Part shown: one piece after another, positions 40,262 to 54,100 of the stretch | Numbering within the stretch: position 1 is the stretch's first letter | Layout: each line of letters begins with the position of its first letter | Assembly: GCA_021904315.1 (NCBI GenBank) | Contig: CM038914.1 | Coordinates: 18,587,065-18,651,064 of the forward strand | Length of the DNA: 64,000 nucleotides | Source: Sphagnum magellanicum | Taxonomy: Eukaryota > Streptophyta > Sphagnopsida > Sphagnales > Sphagnaceae | Direction: 5' to 3' | Translations under genes and position numbers: made by a program | The notes under the pieces: generated by a model | What the model was told of the DNA's origin: nothing | The model's input: only the letters and a program-made list of their open reading frames with translations | The model's database searches: none

Positions 40262-42685
40262 TCAGTTTACAGCTGAACAGTTTCTTCTCACTTGTCCTTC
40301 TGATCCCAATTTCACTCCTATCCGACCCAATTTGATCATAGATGTAGCAAATTGCTCAAAGAACACATCTTTGCTTCGTGAGTACTCCAGTACAATACGA
40401 GCTGTATGTGGATCTGCCACCAGTCCAGCATCGGATGACATCAAACCCCTACCTTGCAATAAATCTGAGTAGTAAACCTTGTCAAACACATTTGGAGTTA
40501 CTGGGTCGAGTGGTACTGTTGCTGTTGGACTGAGCGGTAGCGGACACAAAGACCTCAGCATCTCTCCATATTTGGCTGAGAGTGTTGGGTCCATCCCAGT
40601 AGTGTTGTTGAAGCCATAGAACCGTCTTGCCACTTCTGTACAATGCGCTCTTCCAAATGTATGAGCTCCTGCACAGATTCCAAGCTCCCCAAATCTTAGA
40701 AGAAAAATTTCAAACTTACAATGATGGAAGCTCAGCCCCAATACCAACGTTCAGCTGAAATTCACAATTGGAAATTGTAAGATATTGTCTCCCATCTCTA
40801 CCAGTGTTGGTCTGGTATTGACCCCTCACCTCATCCTTCAACTACTTGATAAGGAATTTGGAGGTTAAAACCTCAAATTGCTGTACCCTTAAACCTCATC
40901 AAACTGTTTTGTGGCAAAAGCACAAAACAAGCAGCAGCAACCCACTCTCTCTCTTTCTTTCTTTCTCATTTTTTTAATTTGTTGAGAATCAAGAGGTAAG
41001 TAAGTAGATATGTATGTATGATTGGGCTCACCAGACAATGAGACCAAGTCTTGGGAAGTCAAGTTAAGTGTAGCAAAAGTGGCAATCAGTGATTGAGCAT
41101 CTGAATGTGAGGAAGGTAGTAGAGCTGTAGCCTCTGCAGCAGATGACACAACACCATCTTTCCTTCCCAACTCCACAATCCAATTGGGTCCTCCTTGCTG
41201 CAACAAAGTTCCAAGAGACAACAAAAGAAAAAGTTATTATTGTTATTATTTTCAAGGGGAAAAAAAATTTGCTGCTGCTGCTGGAATCAAGCTGAGAATC
41301 CCTGACTGATGCAAGAAGATTTTAAATGTTCCCTAGAATGTAGGGATACCAAACTTTGGCTCATTTCTTGTGGGTGTATCACAATTTGTCTACACTACCT
41401 TGAAGGGCAGAGCCAAGGTCACACGGGCATGGACATGGAAGAAAAGTCTCTGTATGTATATACCTGTGCAACAGCGTCTTTGGCAGCGAGAGCTATGATG
41501 TCGGCACATGAAACAATACTAGGGCATCTTGCTTCTACCTCCCTCTTGATGTCGCTGATGACATTGAATCCTGCTAAGGTTAGGTTGGGCACTGCATCTT
41601 TCTCTGCAGTATTGTTGGGAGTGGAATCAATCAACACAGATGCATCACAGCCCTGCACGCATCATGCACAAACTTGTCAAGAAGAATCCCGCGTGCAGGT
41701 AAGTCATGTGTACTCTAGCACTCTCAATTACAGTCAGAAATTCTACAGTACTCATCATGTCCAGTCTATGTCCAGTCTAATTTTTTTCGGGTTTTGCATC
41801 TGGTCTAAGCAAACCCACTTAAAATATTGACTGAGAAATGGTGACCCTCAGCTCCCGGACTAGATCCTTCACAGTTTGCATTGGTAGTCTCTAAGGACAT
41901 CTTTCCATTAGGGGCTATTTTGACAAAATCCTTTCCATTTCACACAGCTTTACATTGATCAAATGCAGGAGCTGTGAGAGTTGTGAAACACCATAAGGTG
42001 ATGTTTATCACATTTTTTTCAATTGGAACTCATGAATAACTAAAAGTTACCTAGAAAACAGCTAGATTGTCAATCTATTAACATTCAAGAGCTATATTTT
42101 TTTAGTTCATTGCAGCTAGCTGCAATGGGAAGCAACAGTTGTAACAAGGCTGATGTGATCAGAGCTTATTGTGTGTAGTTTTGATCACAGCAACCTAATG
42201 GAAAGAGACCCTAACTGATCAGATATTAGTGAATATTGTGAATGGCAGGAGCAGAAGAGGATCTGAATATTGAGAGGCCGCCGAGACAAGGAAATTTGCT
42301 TACTTACATTGACAGCACAGTCGTGGAAGAACAAGCGCACTAGAGGAGCACCTGATGTCGGGTCTTTTCGTACATGGCTTGCCACAACATATGAAACTAT
42401 GTCCTGTAATTCCGGGCACGACGTTTGATAGAATCCAGTTTCTAATGCGAGATCAGGGCGAACCGTGGCAGCTGCTGCAGCACCAGCTTTGCACTCCGCG
42501 GCCACAACACAGGAACAGAAAAATAGAAGAGATCCAGAAATCAACCAAACTGCGCCAGCGAAGACCAAATTTAGCGTAGTAGAAGAAGAGCTGTGATCAG
42601 TAGCAGCCTGCGCAGTTCTCCTCCTCCTCCTCCTCGATACGCACCCGCTCTGCAACCCACATGATCTCAATGCAGCAACCGCCAT
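40262..42685 (-). CDS. Class III (secretory plant) peroxidase, four exons, 379 aa
   Basis: A haem peroxidase that uses H2O2 to oxidise phenolics in the wall or vacuole. Exons on the minus strand: 42685-42308, 41652-41464, 41197-41032 and 40668-40262, all with GT-AG borders, phases 0, 0 and 1, total 1140 bp with TGA. This is the three-intron layout typical of the family. Arg 117 and distal His 121 lie in LVRLFFHDC, proximal His 247 in GAHTFG. Eight Cys form the usual four disulfides ([22 protein letters not shown] with two, AHC, SLCP, RNC). The N-terminus is odd: about 38 residues with six consecutive Arg (18-23) precede a hydrophobic stretch (39-62), so it may be a membrane anchor or the true start may differ. 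No in-frame ATG replaces it closer to the hydrophobic stretch within the exon. Confidence 0.93.
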
Positions 42686-43175
42686 TTCTGCAAAATTCGT
42701 AGGTGTACAGCTCCTGTAAACTGCAGTCAGTCAGTCAGTCGATTCAAATGCCAACTAATTCGAGCTTCTGCTGGTCGACTGATCTCTTGCTCATTCAATC
42801 AGCAGCTGAAATGCATCACCTATAGCTTGCTGCTAAGTACTCTGTGTCTGTGTATGTGTGTGAGTGTGTTTGTCTCTCTGTCTCTCAGCTTGCGTGTGTG
42901 TCTTTCTCTGGGTCTTCTGATGTCTCAGTCAGATCTATATGCACCTAGCTGAGCACTTGATTATCTAGAAGCTGTTGCGAATAAGAAGAAGAAGAAGAAG
43001 AACAAGCAAGGCACTATGTCAGTGGCTTTCCATTAGGTTGTTGTGATCACAACACATTGTGTAACTTCTACTAAGATCAATAACTGCTGTAACATGAACA
43101 GGTGAACAGACACGGCATCCAGCTACAGCAATGATCTGTATCTATCTTAGCTGGATTGACAACCATGAGCAAGTT

Positions 43176-43224
<49 letters not shown>

Positions 43225-43360
43225 AGGGGTAAAAAAAACACGCGAAAGCGCGTGCCGGCGTAGATGAGATCAGCAAGCACACGACAGCAAAATATGATCC
43301 TTCCAGCTTTGAGAGTCTGCAACAGCAGCCAGCCAGCCAGCCAGCCAGCCAGCAGCATGA
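42686..43360 (-). promoter_or_regulatory. Peroxidase upstream region with microsatellites
   Basis: Reading upstream of the ATG on the minus strand: a TG/GTGT-rich tract (42848-42905), a (GAA)n run near 42988-43005, a long (GA)n run (43178-43220; CT on the coding strand) and (CAGC)n at 43327-43352. CT tracts are common in plant 5' leaders and core promoters. No TATA box can be assigned with confidence. Confidence 0.45.
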
Positions 43361-43473
43361 GTGAAATTGAATGCAGCTACCAAAAGCCAATTTTGACCTA
43401 CCATTTGCTGCATGAAGGGGTTTTTTTTTTTTTTTTTTCCCCTTAATTTTTTTTAATTATTTAAAATTTCCTT

Positions 43474-43542
43474 AATTTTGTGAGGTAGGTGGATTGGCAA
43501 TCATCCACAAGAGGACTTCGCCAAATTTGGCTACAAGTCAGA
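43474..43542 (-). repeat. Dispersed repeat, AGCCAAATTTGGC family, inverted copy
   Basis: On the minus strand it reads 'cttgtagccaaatttggc ... cctcttgtggatga ... ccacctacctcacaaaa', matching 30691-30755 with a few changes. Confidence 0.75.
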
Positions 43543-43994
43543 GTGGACATTTAAAAAGTTTTAGCATTCCTGCTAATGTTTTGGCTGCTTGCTGCTGGAA
43601 CTTAATATATAAATGTGGCAATTTCAGATTCATTTTTTCCCCCTTGAAATATGGCGTTTTTGGCACTTTTTTTTTCCCAAAAAAAAAAATCTTTGTACAA
43701 TTCGCAATGTCCCTTTTTTCTTGGCCAAGTTGGATAAAACTCACCAAAATAAAAATATGAATTATAAATTACAACGTTTCTATTTTGTTTATTTAAATTA
43801 TTTTTTTTAAAAAAATTAAAAACCCCACCGCTTAGTAGTACCATCCATCCATGATCAAAATCTCCAGCCCAACTGCAACTGCAGTGTCTGGCTTCACAGT
43901 CCAACTCCACTCATTACAAGCAGAATATTCCAGCTGCTTCTACTAGTGCACAGTTTCCTTCACTTCTTCTTGCAGCTTCTCTACTCCCCCTTCC

Positions 43995-44032
<38 letters not shown>

Positions 44033-46800
44033 GGTCTGGTCTGTGCATGTGCCGCCATGGTGGTAAGTCAGTCTGAACCAAGATACTCCGTGCTTGCTTC
44101 ATATATCACAGACTTTTTTTCTCAAAAATTCAAAACACAACTTCAATTTCAATTAATTTTAAATTTTCATTTAAGTGATTTTCCATGTAAAAAGCTTAGA
44201 ACAAGGTCTCAATTTTAATGCAATAGTATTAAAATTCCACTCCTGATAATTAGATCATTTTCTAACAAATTATATTGTGACTATAACAATAATCTATAAT
44301 ATAATATAATAAAATCTGGATGTGATTAGCTTGAGACTTCAGTGTTCTTTTTTATGGAAAAAATTTTGTAATTTTTTCGGCCAAAAAAACATTGGGAAGT
44401 TTTTGGAATTTTTTGGAATTTTTCTATTGAAAATTTGACTAATTTTTCTTGTTTCTGGGGAAAAATTCACCAAATTTCTTAAATCACAAAATTGGAAGGA
44501 AATTTTTTAAAGAAAAAACCCCTGAACATGACCATTGACAACCAGTAGTAAGTAAGGTAGGTAGGTAGGTAGGAAGGTAGGTGCATCCAAAACCCACCTT
44601 CCCTAAGAATAAACTCAGGTTCCTTCTTAGCTTGTAAGAGAGCAGGTCCAGTGTCAGCACTAAAAGGACCTGCACACTGCACTTTACTTGAATTTGCAAC
44701 TTTCAAATGGGTCCAAAATGGACTTGTACATTCGGACAAGACACAGTTGTCTCAACAAGGTTCAAATTTTTAAAGAATTGGCTACTTCTGATTGGCCCGT
44801 CATCCCGTTGATGACACATATTCAAAATATTCTCACAAAATTATATAGTGTTTAATTTTCCATATTTATGGGTGGGGCAAAGGAAACAACTAGCACTCTA
44901 TATTGGATGTAATAAACAAGGGTAAAGGCCCCATATAGGGGGTGCGAGTAGACAGGTGCTCTAATAAGGGGAGGAAATCCCCCAAAGTAAAGAGTTTAAA
45001 AAGTACTAGAGAAACTAGGTGTGCTTAAGGTTTAGGGTTTAGGGTTTTTACCCTAAAACCCATTCTACCTCTTAATAATAAAGAGTAGGTTTCAATGTTG
45101 TGTGTTTTTTTTCTCTCTTTTCCATCATTTTTTAGCAAAATGTTTACCTAGTGTTTAATCAAGGGTACATTTTGCTACCTGGTTCACCCCTACTAGGGCT
45201 TGACCCTAGTCCTATAGCCCTAGGGATGCAATAGGTGTGCAAATAGGGTTGAGACCTAGGGGTGTGGGGGGATGAAGTAGGTGGGCAGAATGCACCCATG
45301 AAAAAAGGGCAAATTCCTTGACAGAATAGAGTTTAACTGCTCTTTCTGCCTCCCCAACTGCAGAATTAGTGATTGCCAAAAGAAAGTGGAATAATTGTGC
45401 ATTACAAAATTACCTGTAAGTGGGCAGAAAGGGTATAAACAGGCGGGGTGTGTCACGCTGTGTGGCCTTGCCATTTACATTAAAAAGTATCTTAAGGAAA
45501 CTCAAATATTTCACCATGCAAAACTATAGTAATCTGCAAAAAAAAAATCCTCTAAAAGAAACCAAAATCCTTCAAGATTATATTATAACTCTATAACTAA
45601 TATCTCAAGTTTCAACACAAGCCAAAAAATATCATCTTTAAAAAATCCTCATATAAAAAAAAATAGACCTATTATTATTATTATTACCTAGGGGCCTATA
45701 AAAATCCCTTAAGCTACTATACTCTATAAGGAATGTAAACACAATATCCTTGCCTTGGTTGGCAAGGCCAATAAATTAATAAAAACTCCTTATTGTGTAG
45801 GGGGGGTAAAACAACCACTGGGAGCAACAAGTACCTTAAAATATCATTAAATTGGCCAAAAGGCTCAACTGGGGGCCCCATCTTGGATCTGTTGGATGCT
45901 CTCCATCCATGATTTGCATGTATTAGCAAAACCCCCCCCCCCCTCCCCCCACCCCCCTTTCCCCTGTTTGGAAGGATGCAGCTGGACTAGGAGAAGAGAG
46001 GGGGGGATGCCAGCCAGGTCTAGCCAGTCTGGCCTCTGGCCTCTTGTACTTCTTAATCAGTGTTAGTTCTTCCTCCCACAACTGGCTCCCTCATCCCTCC
46101 CCTCCTCTCCTACACCCCCCCCGCCCCCCCTCTCCCCCAACCCAACAACCTTCTCCATAATTGTCATAGTTATGCATTTCAAGGCCTCAGTGAGTCACTA
46201 ATAGCTATGACTGGTGGAATTGGAAAGGGAAGGAAGGAAGGAGGGAGGGAGAGAGGGGGTCAAGTTGTAGGGGAGGTTCCCATTTGAGTGGGTTCTCCTG
46301 AGGGAGGGTTGCATGAGACATTATACCCCGTGGACATTCCCGACCCATGGAGAACACACAAGTATGGATGGGAACCTCCACGTATGTAAAAATTCTCTTC
46401 TTTTTTTTTCCTCTGATCTCTCCCATCAAAAAATCTTTCCATGTGAACATGGGAGCATAGAAATATAGGGGGGATCTCCCCCACCGCATAATAACTCAGT
46501 GGGGTTCTTCTGCTGGGGGGGGGGGGAGATCCTTCAAAATACAAAGAGAAATAAAAAGAGAGGTTTTTACATTGTAGTGAACTACTTACTACACCTAGGG
46601 TCTATGGTCTCTGCAATTTAACAAATAAAAACTTGTAGAGTTAATGTGGAGTTAATCGTAGCATATGCGGTGGAGGGCATCTTTACTTTACCCTCAGAAA
46701 AATTTCTGCCTCCTCTACTCTCAAGTGAATTGCAGCCCGTCCTTTTGTAATTGGAAAAATCCGACTGCTTCTTTATGCCAGGGTAACATGCTTGACTTCC
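43543..46800. other. Intergenic with simple repeats
   Basis: No gene recognised. Contains (CT)n at 43998-44028, (GTAG)n near 44556-44575, a short telomere-type stretch at 45027-45056, C-runs at 45931-45956 and 46111-46136, and a G-run near 46515-46528. Short frames here come from low-complexity DNA. Confidence 0.5.
45027..45056 (+). repeat. Short interstitial telomere-like repeat (TTTAGGG)
   Basis: Two and a half copies of the plant telomere unit TTTAGGG are followed by the inverted form CCCTAAA. Too short to show a chromosome fusion. Confidence 0.6.
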
Positions 46801-47161
46801 GGCCACAGTGAACCAGCACCCACCAGTGCACCATCAAGGATGGATGATGTGTGATCAGGAAACAGTTTTCTGTTGGGTTCCAGTTCACTAGCTAACCATG
46901 GTGGTTAGCTCCAGTTGGTTTATTTACTACCTACCAACTAGGTGGGTAGTAAAAACAGCCCCTACCTACTATCTATAAACTATCTACATACCTAGTAGTC
47001 CCCTATTTTGTTACCTACCTGTCTATGTGTTAGACCTACTTCTTATAGAATGGGTCACCAAGATGAAACCAGGTAGTAACTCGAGTTGAGCTTCATCCAC
47101 AACTGAGTCATAACAGGCATCCAGTGGATGGTGCACTGGTGGGTGCTGGTTCACTGTGGCC
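46801..47161. mobile_element. Mutator-like MITE (361 bp) with 35-bp perfect terminal inverted repeats
   Basis: The left arm (46801-46835) starts GGCCACAGTGAACCAGCACC. The right arm (47127-47161) is its exact inverted complement. The flanks are CTTGACTTCC on the left (46791-46800) and CTTGACTCC on the right (47162-47170), an imperfect 9-10 bp duplication. Long TIRs with a 9-bp-class duplication point to the Mutator/MULE superfamily. The interior is non-coding, with 'ctacctac' motifs. A diverged relative of the interior lies near 48690-48900. Perfect arms suggest a fairly recent insertion or arm homogenisation. Confidence 0.85.
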
Positions 47162-47591
47162 CTTGACTCCTTGCTTGCACAGTGGACACATTCCCAGACC
47201 TGTGGATGTTTCTGTCGTCCCCTCGCCCCACCCCCAAGTTAAAAGCATTGTGGTCAAATTTTGAAAACAGTTCTTGGCAAACATGTTTTTCATATGCAAA
47301 ATAATTCCTTTCATGCTCTATCTATCATAACTTTATAGAACCTAGGGTTGGGTTTTGGACGACTTTTGCTCATTTCTAAGGTCAACTTCAGGGCTTCACG
47401 AAGAATGATGGATTCTGAACATTTGATGCTCAATGTTGTGTAATAATAATCTTTTCAAGTAACCCAAAAGAGTACTACCGCTTCTTCAAATGTGTCCATC
47501 CAAACTCCACTTGGGTTTGAACTTGCACATGGGTTGATGGGGGGGGGGGGGGGTTGAAGGTGATGGATGGGTTACCCAAGTAGCTATCTCC

Positions 47592-47623
<32 letters not shown>

Positions 47624-47974
47624 TTTTTATGGATATACCGTGCTCTTGTTTGTTCACTTTTACTGCACTAGGTGAATAGCTAATGGGGGATGACAGAGAG
47701 AGTCCTTTTGAGAAATTATGGTTTTGAGAAAGGATGAGCACAGCATCTACAGTTGGACAAACGCTGTCTCTTTTCACACACATATTTGTAGCTGACACAA
47801 AATAAAATAATATGGTGATGTCCGAAGGGTAGGGCTCGGCTTCGTGACCCTGCCATCACTGGCCAGAGTATATGCAAAAAGATTCAAGTGTAAGTAAGTA
47901 AGACAACCACTTGGACCAAATTTGTTCCTCTTGTCTTCATGCCGAAGATTCAGTGCTCAGTTAGAGCATCCCCC
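47162..47974. other. Intergenic with poly-G and (TTA)n
   Basis: A run of 15 G at 47539-47553 and an (ATT)n run at 47592-47620. No gene recognised. Confidence 0.5.
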
Positions 47975-48100
47975 ATATTGGAAGAGCATGTTTTGGATGT
48001 AAAACAAGTTTACGACGTACATGGCAAAGCATGTTTTGAATGTAAAACAAGTTTACTATGTATTGGAACAGCATGTTTTTGATGTAAAACAGAAAAAAAC
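47975..48100. repeat. About 42-bp tandem repeat, 3 copies
   Basis: 'ggaagagcatgttttggatg' and 'taaaacaagtttac' recur, with the 'gcatgtttt' anchor near 47985, 48028 and 48069. Confidence 0.75.
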
Positions 48101-51100
48101 TTGTCAGTTTGTTTTTTAATGAGTTTTGTTGTAATATATTTGTCTGTACAAGATGCAACCAATGGCAAAAGCTAGTCTAAATCGTGTTCTGCATTGATTA
48201 GATTGCTTATTGCTTGACTAAGCATAATCGTGCACTATTGTTAATTGGCTTTCCTATTATTGGTCGTCTCCCATTGTTTAGAATCTCAATTTCAAGTTGA
48301 TGGGTGAGGCTTAGGATATAAGAACAAGTAGTACTGGATGTGAGCGATATTAATGTAAGCCTAGATACCTGACGGTATGAGTGGGGGATACTCTTAAAAA
48401 CCAATCTATTTGTATAGCACTACAATATATAAAATATAGCTTTTTCCAAAGGCATTAGGCTTTGGCTCTCAAACACATGGACAAAATAAACTTTGTGATT
48501 TTCGTCCATTTCAATTGTATATGTATATCGTAAATTTGACATTAATCCAACTAAAAAACAATGTTCTCTTGTAATGTAAATAGATTCTTCACCCACAACA
48601 TAAATAAATACACAAGGGGAGAGGTCTTCATCTTCTTCTTGTGTAAGTTATGCCATACACAAGGTGAAGGCCATCACTGCAGGATGAGGGATGAATGTGG
48701 GTGGACAAGAAACACTTTTCCATTAGGTTTCAATTACCACATCCTACATAAATGTGAACAACCCACCAGCCTTTACCTATGTACAAACTACTAAGCATCT
48801 ACATGCATCTACTTACTTAGTAGCCATCTATTGTCCTACCTACCTACCTGAACCATTTCTTATAGGATAGGTTACATGATGAGTTATGTTCTAGCTCAAG
48901 ATATGGACTCCTCTGCCCTAAATTGCTACAGCATTGCACAACTTGAGGAATATGGAGTTCCTTTTTTGGGGTGCAAAACACTTACCACCCATCATGCTTG
49001 TACTTTACATTGTCCTCCTCCTCTTCACCCAAATTGTATCAAAAAGGCATCTCATGATCCAACACCCATGTCCAACAAAATAGTAGTAGATCCATGAATC
49101 AAAAATTGATGAAACTTGTGGATCAATGTTGCACTCCAATTTCCAAAAGAATAGGCACTTTATGTATATATATATAGCCAAATTCAGATGTAAGCAACTT
49201 TACATGTATGCAAAAATATTTGGGTCATCATCGATTATGAGAACTATTTTTTGTTGATGACCCATCTATCCAAATTTTTCAACACAAAGCTGAACATGGC
49301 AAAAAGCCTTGATGAATGCATGCACAAACGAAAGCAACAATGAACACATTAGTTTTCCCATCCATGTGTAATGTATCTAAACAAGCAACTCATCACATAA
49401 TGACTGTCACATGCATACATTTATGCCCTTGTGATGTGGTTGTTAATGGTTTTACAAAATTTAGTTCCATTTCTAACCCAACCCCACAATGGCCAATGCA
49501 ATAAATATAAAAGGAATGAAAATAATTTTAAAGATATTTTACCAAATTTTGACATGAATGCTTTGAAAACTTTGGATGTTGGCTTTAGAAGATTATGATA
49601 AATGAATAGATGGGTAAAGTCAAGCTAATAGGAGCCAATGATACACCCCTTTGAGTCCTTTTGGGCATCCATTTACATTTTGATGGGCTAACATGGCAAC
49701 TCAAGGATTAGTCAAATAATTTTAAAATTTTGTTGAAATTATGTTTTAAAGCATTTTTTATAATTTTTTTAAACATCTTTTAATATAATTTTATATTCAT
49801 TAGATTATTTTTAAATATATCCAAATGTTACATTGATCTATTAGAATTGTTCTATTATGAACTCATTAAGCATTCAACTCATTATTGCTTTGCATAATCT
49901 TCAACAAGTTTAAGAGATTGTCTACATTTGCAAGGCAAGCAACCCCATTGTTTGAATTAGCTTCAAATAACCTATGGCAACATAATAGAGCTTTTCATGA
50001 AGTTAATGTTCATTTGCAACTCAACCTAGCCCTAATATTTAAATTAACTAACAACACCTATAGAAATATATGTAATGGACAATTCACAAGATTGATAAAG
50101 TGATGATAAATTGCAAGTGTTCATATATAATGATCCTTGTCGATAACTAGATGACATGGCAAGATCATATGGCACACTAACACACTCCCTATCTTTTGCA
50201 TTAGTGAATGTTGATAAATTAATAACCTTTCATTACAAACCTTCAAAATTCATAGATTGCTACCATTATCAATGGTTGTAAGTTATCACCCTAAAACTAC
50301 AAGATGTAAACTATCGACTATTATCAGGCTTCAAGTTCCATCACCATATCCAATGTCCATCTTCTAGAAAGTTTACAATGCACCAAGGAGTCACACATGC
50401 ACCTTGAGTTTCCTTTCCTCACAAATTTTCTACACCAATCTTGTTGCCAATAAAATTCTTGTTGTCATTGTTTTCCAATCATCAATCTTGATTTATTTTT
50501 AGTTTCTATTGTGTTGGAAATGTTGTGGTCGGGGTGGTATGCATGGGGGCATGTGGGAAAGAGGGAAAAAAAGAAGGTTGGTGATTCACAAGGTTGCTTT
50601 GCGTGGGATGGATGTTTGTATACAATGAAATTTGAAGGTTTTCATATGAAGACTTTACAATAGGTTGCTCGATGTGGTCTTCTTTTTTATTTTTGTGGCC
50701 ACCATGATTTTCTATAGGCTATTTTTTCTAGTCCAATTCCACAAGAACCTATACATTCTTCCAAAATGGTAGTTGTCCGCAATGCCAATCTAACAAACCC
50801 TAATTCCCATCAAACAACCCAACCCATGAGAACCATGACTAAGATCATCCACACTTCTTTTATGTGCACACTTTCATCATCACACCCATGAGAACCATAG
50901 TTTTATCTACAACTTTTTTTAACTATTGGAATATTGACCATGAGGGTAAAAGGTTAACTAACAAGATGGGGGAGGGGGGGGGGGAAGGGGGAAGTTGTCA
51001 CAAATGGGACCTAAAATAGGTACATAGTTTCCTCATCTTGTACTGTAAGCAATGGGATGACACACCTAGTAAGTAAGTACCAATCAACTATCCCTAATTT

Positions 51101-54100
51101 CTGAGTGCAAATTTGTCAAATTTGTACATCATTAACTTGTGCAGAAGAGAGAGCTGTCAAGTTCTGTTTTTCTTTCATCATTTCCCAAAGCAATTTTGAA
51201 GGCTCTCCCATGCTTTTTTTTTAACCTTTTTTTGGCCCTTTCATCACTCCCCCCAAGCAACTGTCAGACTCTCCTAAGTCTTCCAAGAGGTGCAGCAAGC
51301 AAGCAAGCCAGCAGGCATGAAATTTGAAGAGAGGCAAACTAATTATTTTAAATAGTTGGGCAATCAGATAGATAGACAGACAGACAGACAGACTCTCCCC
51401 ATGAGTTAATTAAGACTCAAGAGTTGACCATGGGGACCACTGAAGGAAAGGAAGGCCCTTCCTCCTCCTCAGCAGCAGCAAAACATTAAATTGATGGATG
51501 GGTTGGTTACCATGATGATGCCAGGGATAGTTAAGTCTCTCTCACCTGGGATTGCCAAGCTCATCTATCTATGAAGCAAGGTAGTTTGTTTTGTTTTGTT
51601 TGTCATGCTCAGATCTCTCACACCATGACTCTTGATGTCAGGCTCTTGGTATTTTTGGAAAGCTCTAGATGCCTGTGTGTAGGGGTGCATCGACTTGATT
51701 TGAGATTTGTTTGGAGCTATAGTGTGGAAACTAATGATTATTGAAACCCTTTTTCTCAGTGAAAACTAAATCAAATCGTCACTGAAAACTGTATTGGAAT
51801 TTGAGGGCGTTCTTGGTGTTTTTGGAAAGGCCTCTGTGAGTCAGATTTAATAAAATAGAATTCAATTTCACAATTTTCAAAGCTAGACATTGATTTTGGA
51901 GTGGATTTTGTTGCTGGAAATTCAAACCATTTGAAAACATTTGGGTTTGGAATGGAACAATCTGATGAGCCCTCAATGTGTTCACATCGCTGAATTTAGA
52001 AATTTTCAATTCTGAAAATGTGAAAAATAAAATAATGTGTTCACACTTAGGCCAACGGCACAGGCTACACTTGTATATATAAAGTTTAGAAGCAACCTCA
52101 AAATAAGTCATGGGTTTTAACCAGTGTTGTCCTGCTCTTCCTTTTTGAGAGAACCTCTGGTCTAGTTTTGACAATTTAAAATTTATGTGACGGTTCTCCA
52201 GGTACAGGTTTGAGCCAGGTTTTTTCAAAATTTAAACCTTTTGGTTCCCGTTCTATCACATTTTTTTCAAATTCAAAAACCTTGGTACACACACTACACA
52301 TTCCCCAATGCTAAAAATTATGTGAGAACAAAATTTTACGACAAATTAAAATAGAGGTCTATATAAATATAGACTTGAACAACTAATTAATAATTAATTA
52401 TAAATTTCAATTTACTTATTAACTTTTGAAAAAAAATCAACTTATAGATATCCTTACCTTGTTTTCAAAAATATTTTTTCACGATACCAGTTTGGATTCT
52501 GGATGTAACAAAACATTTTTTCCATGGTCCAGTTCTTGTGCCGGTTCCAACAAGTTGGATGTCAACTCAGGTCTGGGTTACAACAACCTGACCCTGAACT
52601 GTCGGTTTTTTTACCCTTCAAACTGGATGCCCTCACAACACTGGTTTTAACCGGAGGAGGTCAAGCTTTTCTTTGATAGTGAAATTGGGTGAAAAAAGCA
52701 TCTAATTTTTTTTATTTTTCAAAAATATTGATACCCTCTGTGCTCCAAAAAAATTTTAAATAACCTACTGGGTTCAGTGATTTTATTTTTCTGGGGAAAA
52801 TTCAACATTTTGCTATATAAAAATAGAGTCCCAAGCAACATAGTCAGGAGAATTTTTTGGAAAAACTTTCACAAAAATATCACCACATTTGGAGGAAGAA
52901 AGTTATGAAAGTTCAAGATTTTTGTGGAAGGATTTGGGCAGATTTTCAGCTTTCTTCTTTTGAAATTGCCCTAGTTAACTAAAAGGTTTTTCTAGTGGTT
53001 TGCCAACATGTAATAGAATTCCTAGATTTTTTTATTTCTCTATTTGTCTTGTAGCCAGATTATCCTAGATTTTTTACTTTTTTATTTGTCGTGTAACAAG
53101 ATTTGGCTAAAACCTCATGTGACTGATTCATCACTTTTCAGTGTAACATGAGAAAATTTTTAATTTATAAATTTATAAAAAACTAAAAAACATGACTTTT
53201 GGTTATTTCTATTAAAAAATAATAACCAACCCACACTAGTAAAAACTAAAAACCTGTCATTGCTTTCTTGTGCAAATTGCTTACAAACAACATAGAACCC
53301 TCATACTTAGAATTTTTGTAGTATAACCAGAGGGCACATTATAGTCTGCAATTATTCCTCGGCTCCTCAATGAGGAGGTTTTAAACACTTTTTAAAATGT
53401 GTGAAAATGTATGTGTGTGTGTTGGGAACTATAACAGATGTCTCTATACATCAAATGATTTCACTGGATTTTGAGTGTATTTATTGGTTATAATGAACAG
53501 GACCTAGTGAGGAAGCAATGAATTCATGATCTGGTAAGCAAGGACTGATGAACTGCACTCACATTTTGTAATAAGACTTCAAAACATAAAAATGTGTTGT
53601 TTTTTGTAGGTGCTGGTTCAACCTAGCCCACTCAATCTCTCTTAGTGAACTGGCAATTCCTGGTGAGACTTAACTATCCCTGGTAACCAACCCATGAATC
53701 CAGAGCTTTGCTTCTGAGGGCATTCAAGCAACCCAAAGTGTACTCCAGGGTCAACTCTGGAGTCTGAATTTATGGAGGTGCTATCTGATTGATTGCAAAC
53801 AAACTTCATTATTTTGCCTCACTTCAAAATTTCATACCCAGTTGCTTTGGGAATTGATGAGTCAGTGGTTCCTTGGGAATTGATGAGAAAAAAAAAGCAG
53901 GGAAGAGTCAATGAGAGGCCCACTATGGAAAGCTTGTTTTTTTCCTTTTCTTTTTTAAAACTTTTTTTTTATTGGGTCCTTTTAAATAATTTGGCCAAAG
54001 TGAAATCACTTCTTTGCAAAGTGATTCTACAAAATTCACTTATGAAATTGTTTTTCATACCCTTTTGGATGTTGCCTATACATTTGATGTATGCAAATGT

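Noticed and set aside
41309..41830. 173-codon plus-strand frame over the peroxidase
   Set aside because: Antisense shadow of peroxidase exon 2 and its flanking introns.
43077..43446. Leu/Ser-rich frames near the (GA)n tract
   Set aside because: Microsatellite artefacts in the peroxidase upstream region.
45027..45056. Telomere-like TTTAGGG as evidence of a chromosome fusion
   Set aside because: Only two to three units; such short stretches are common in plant DNA.
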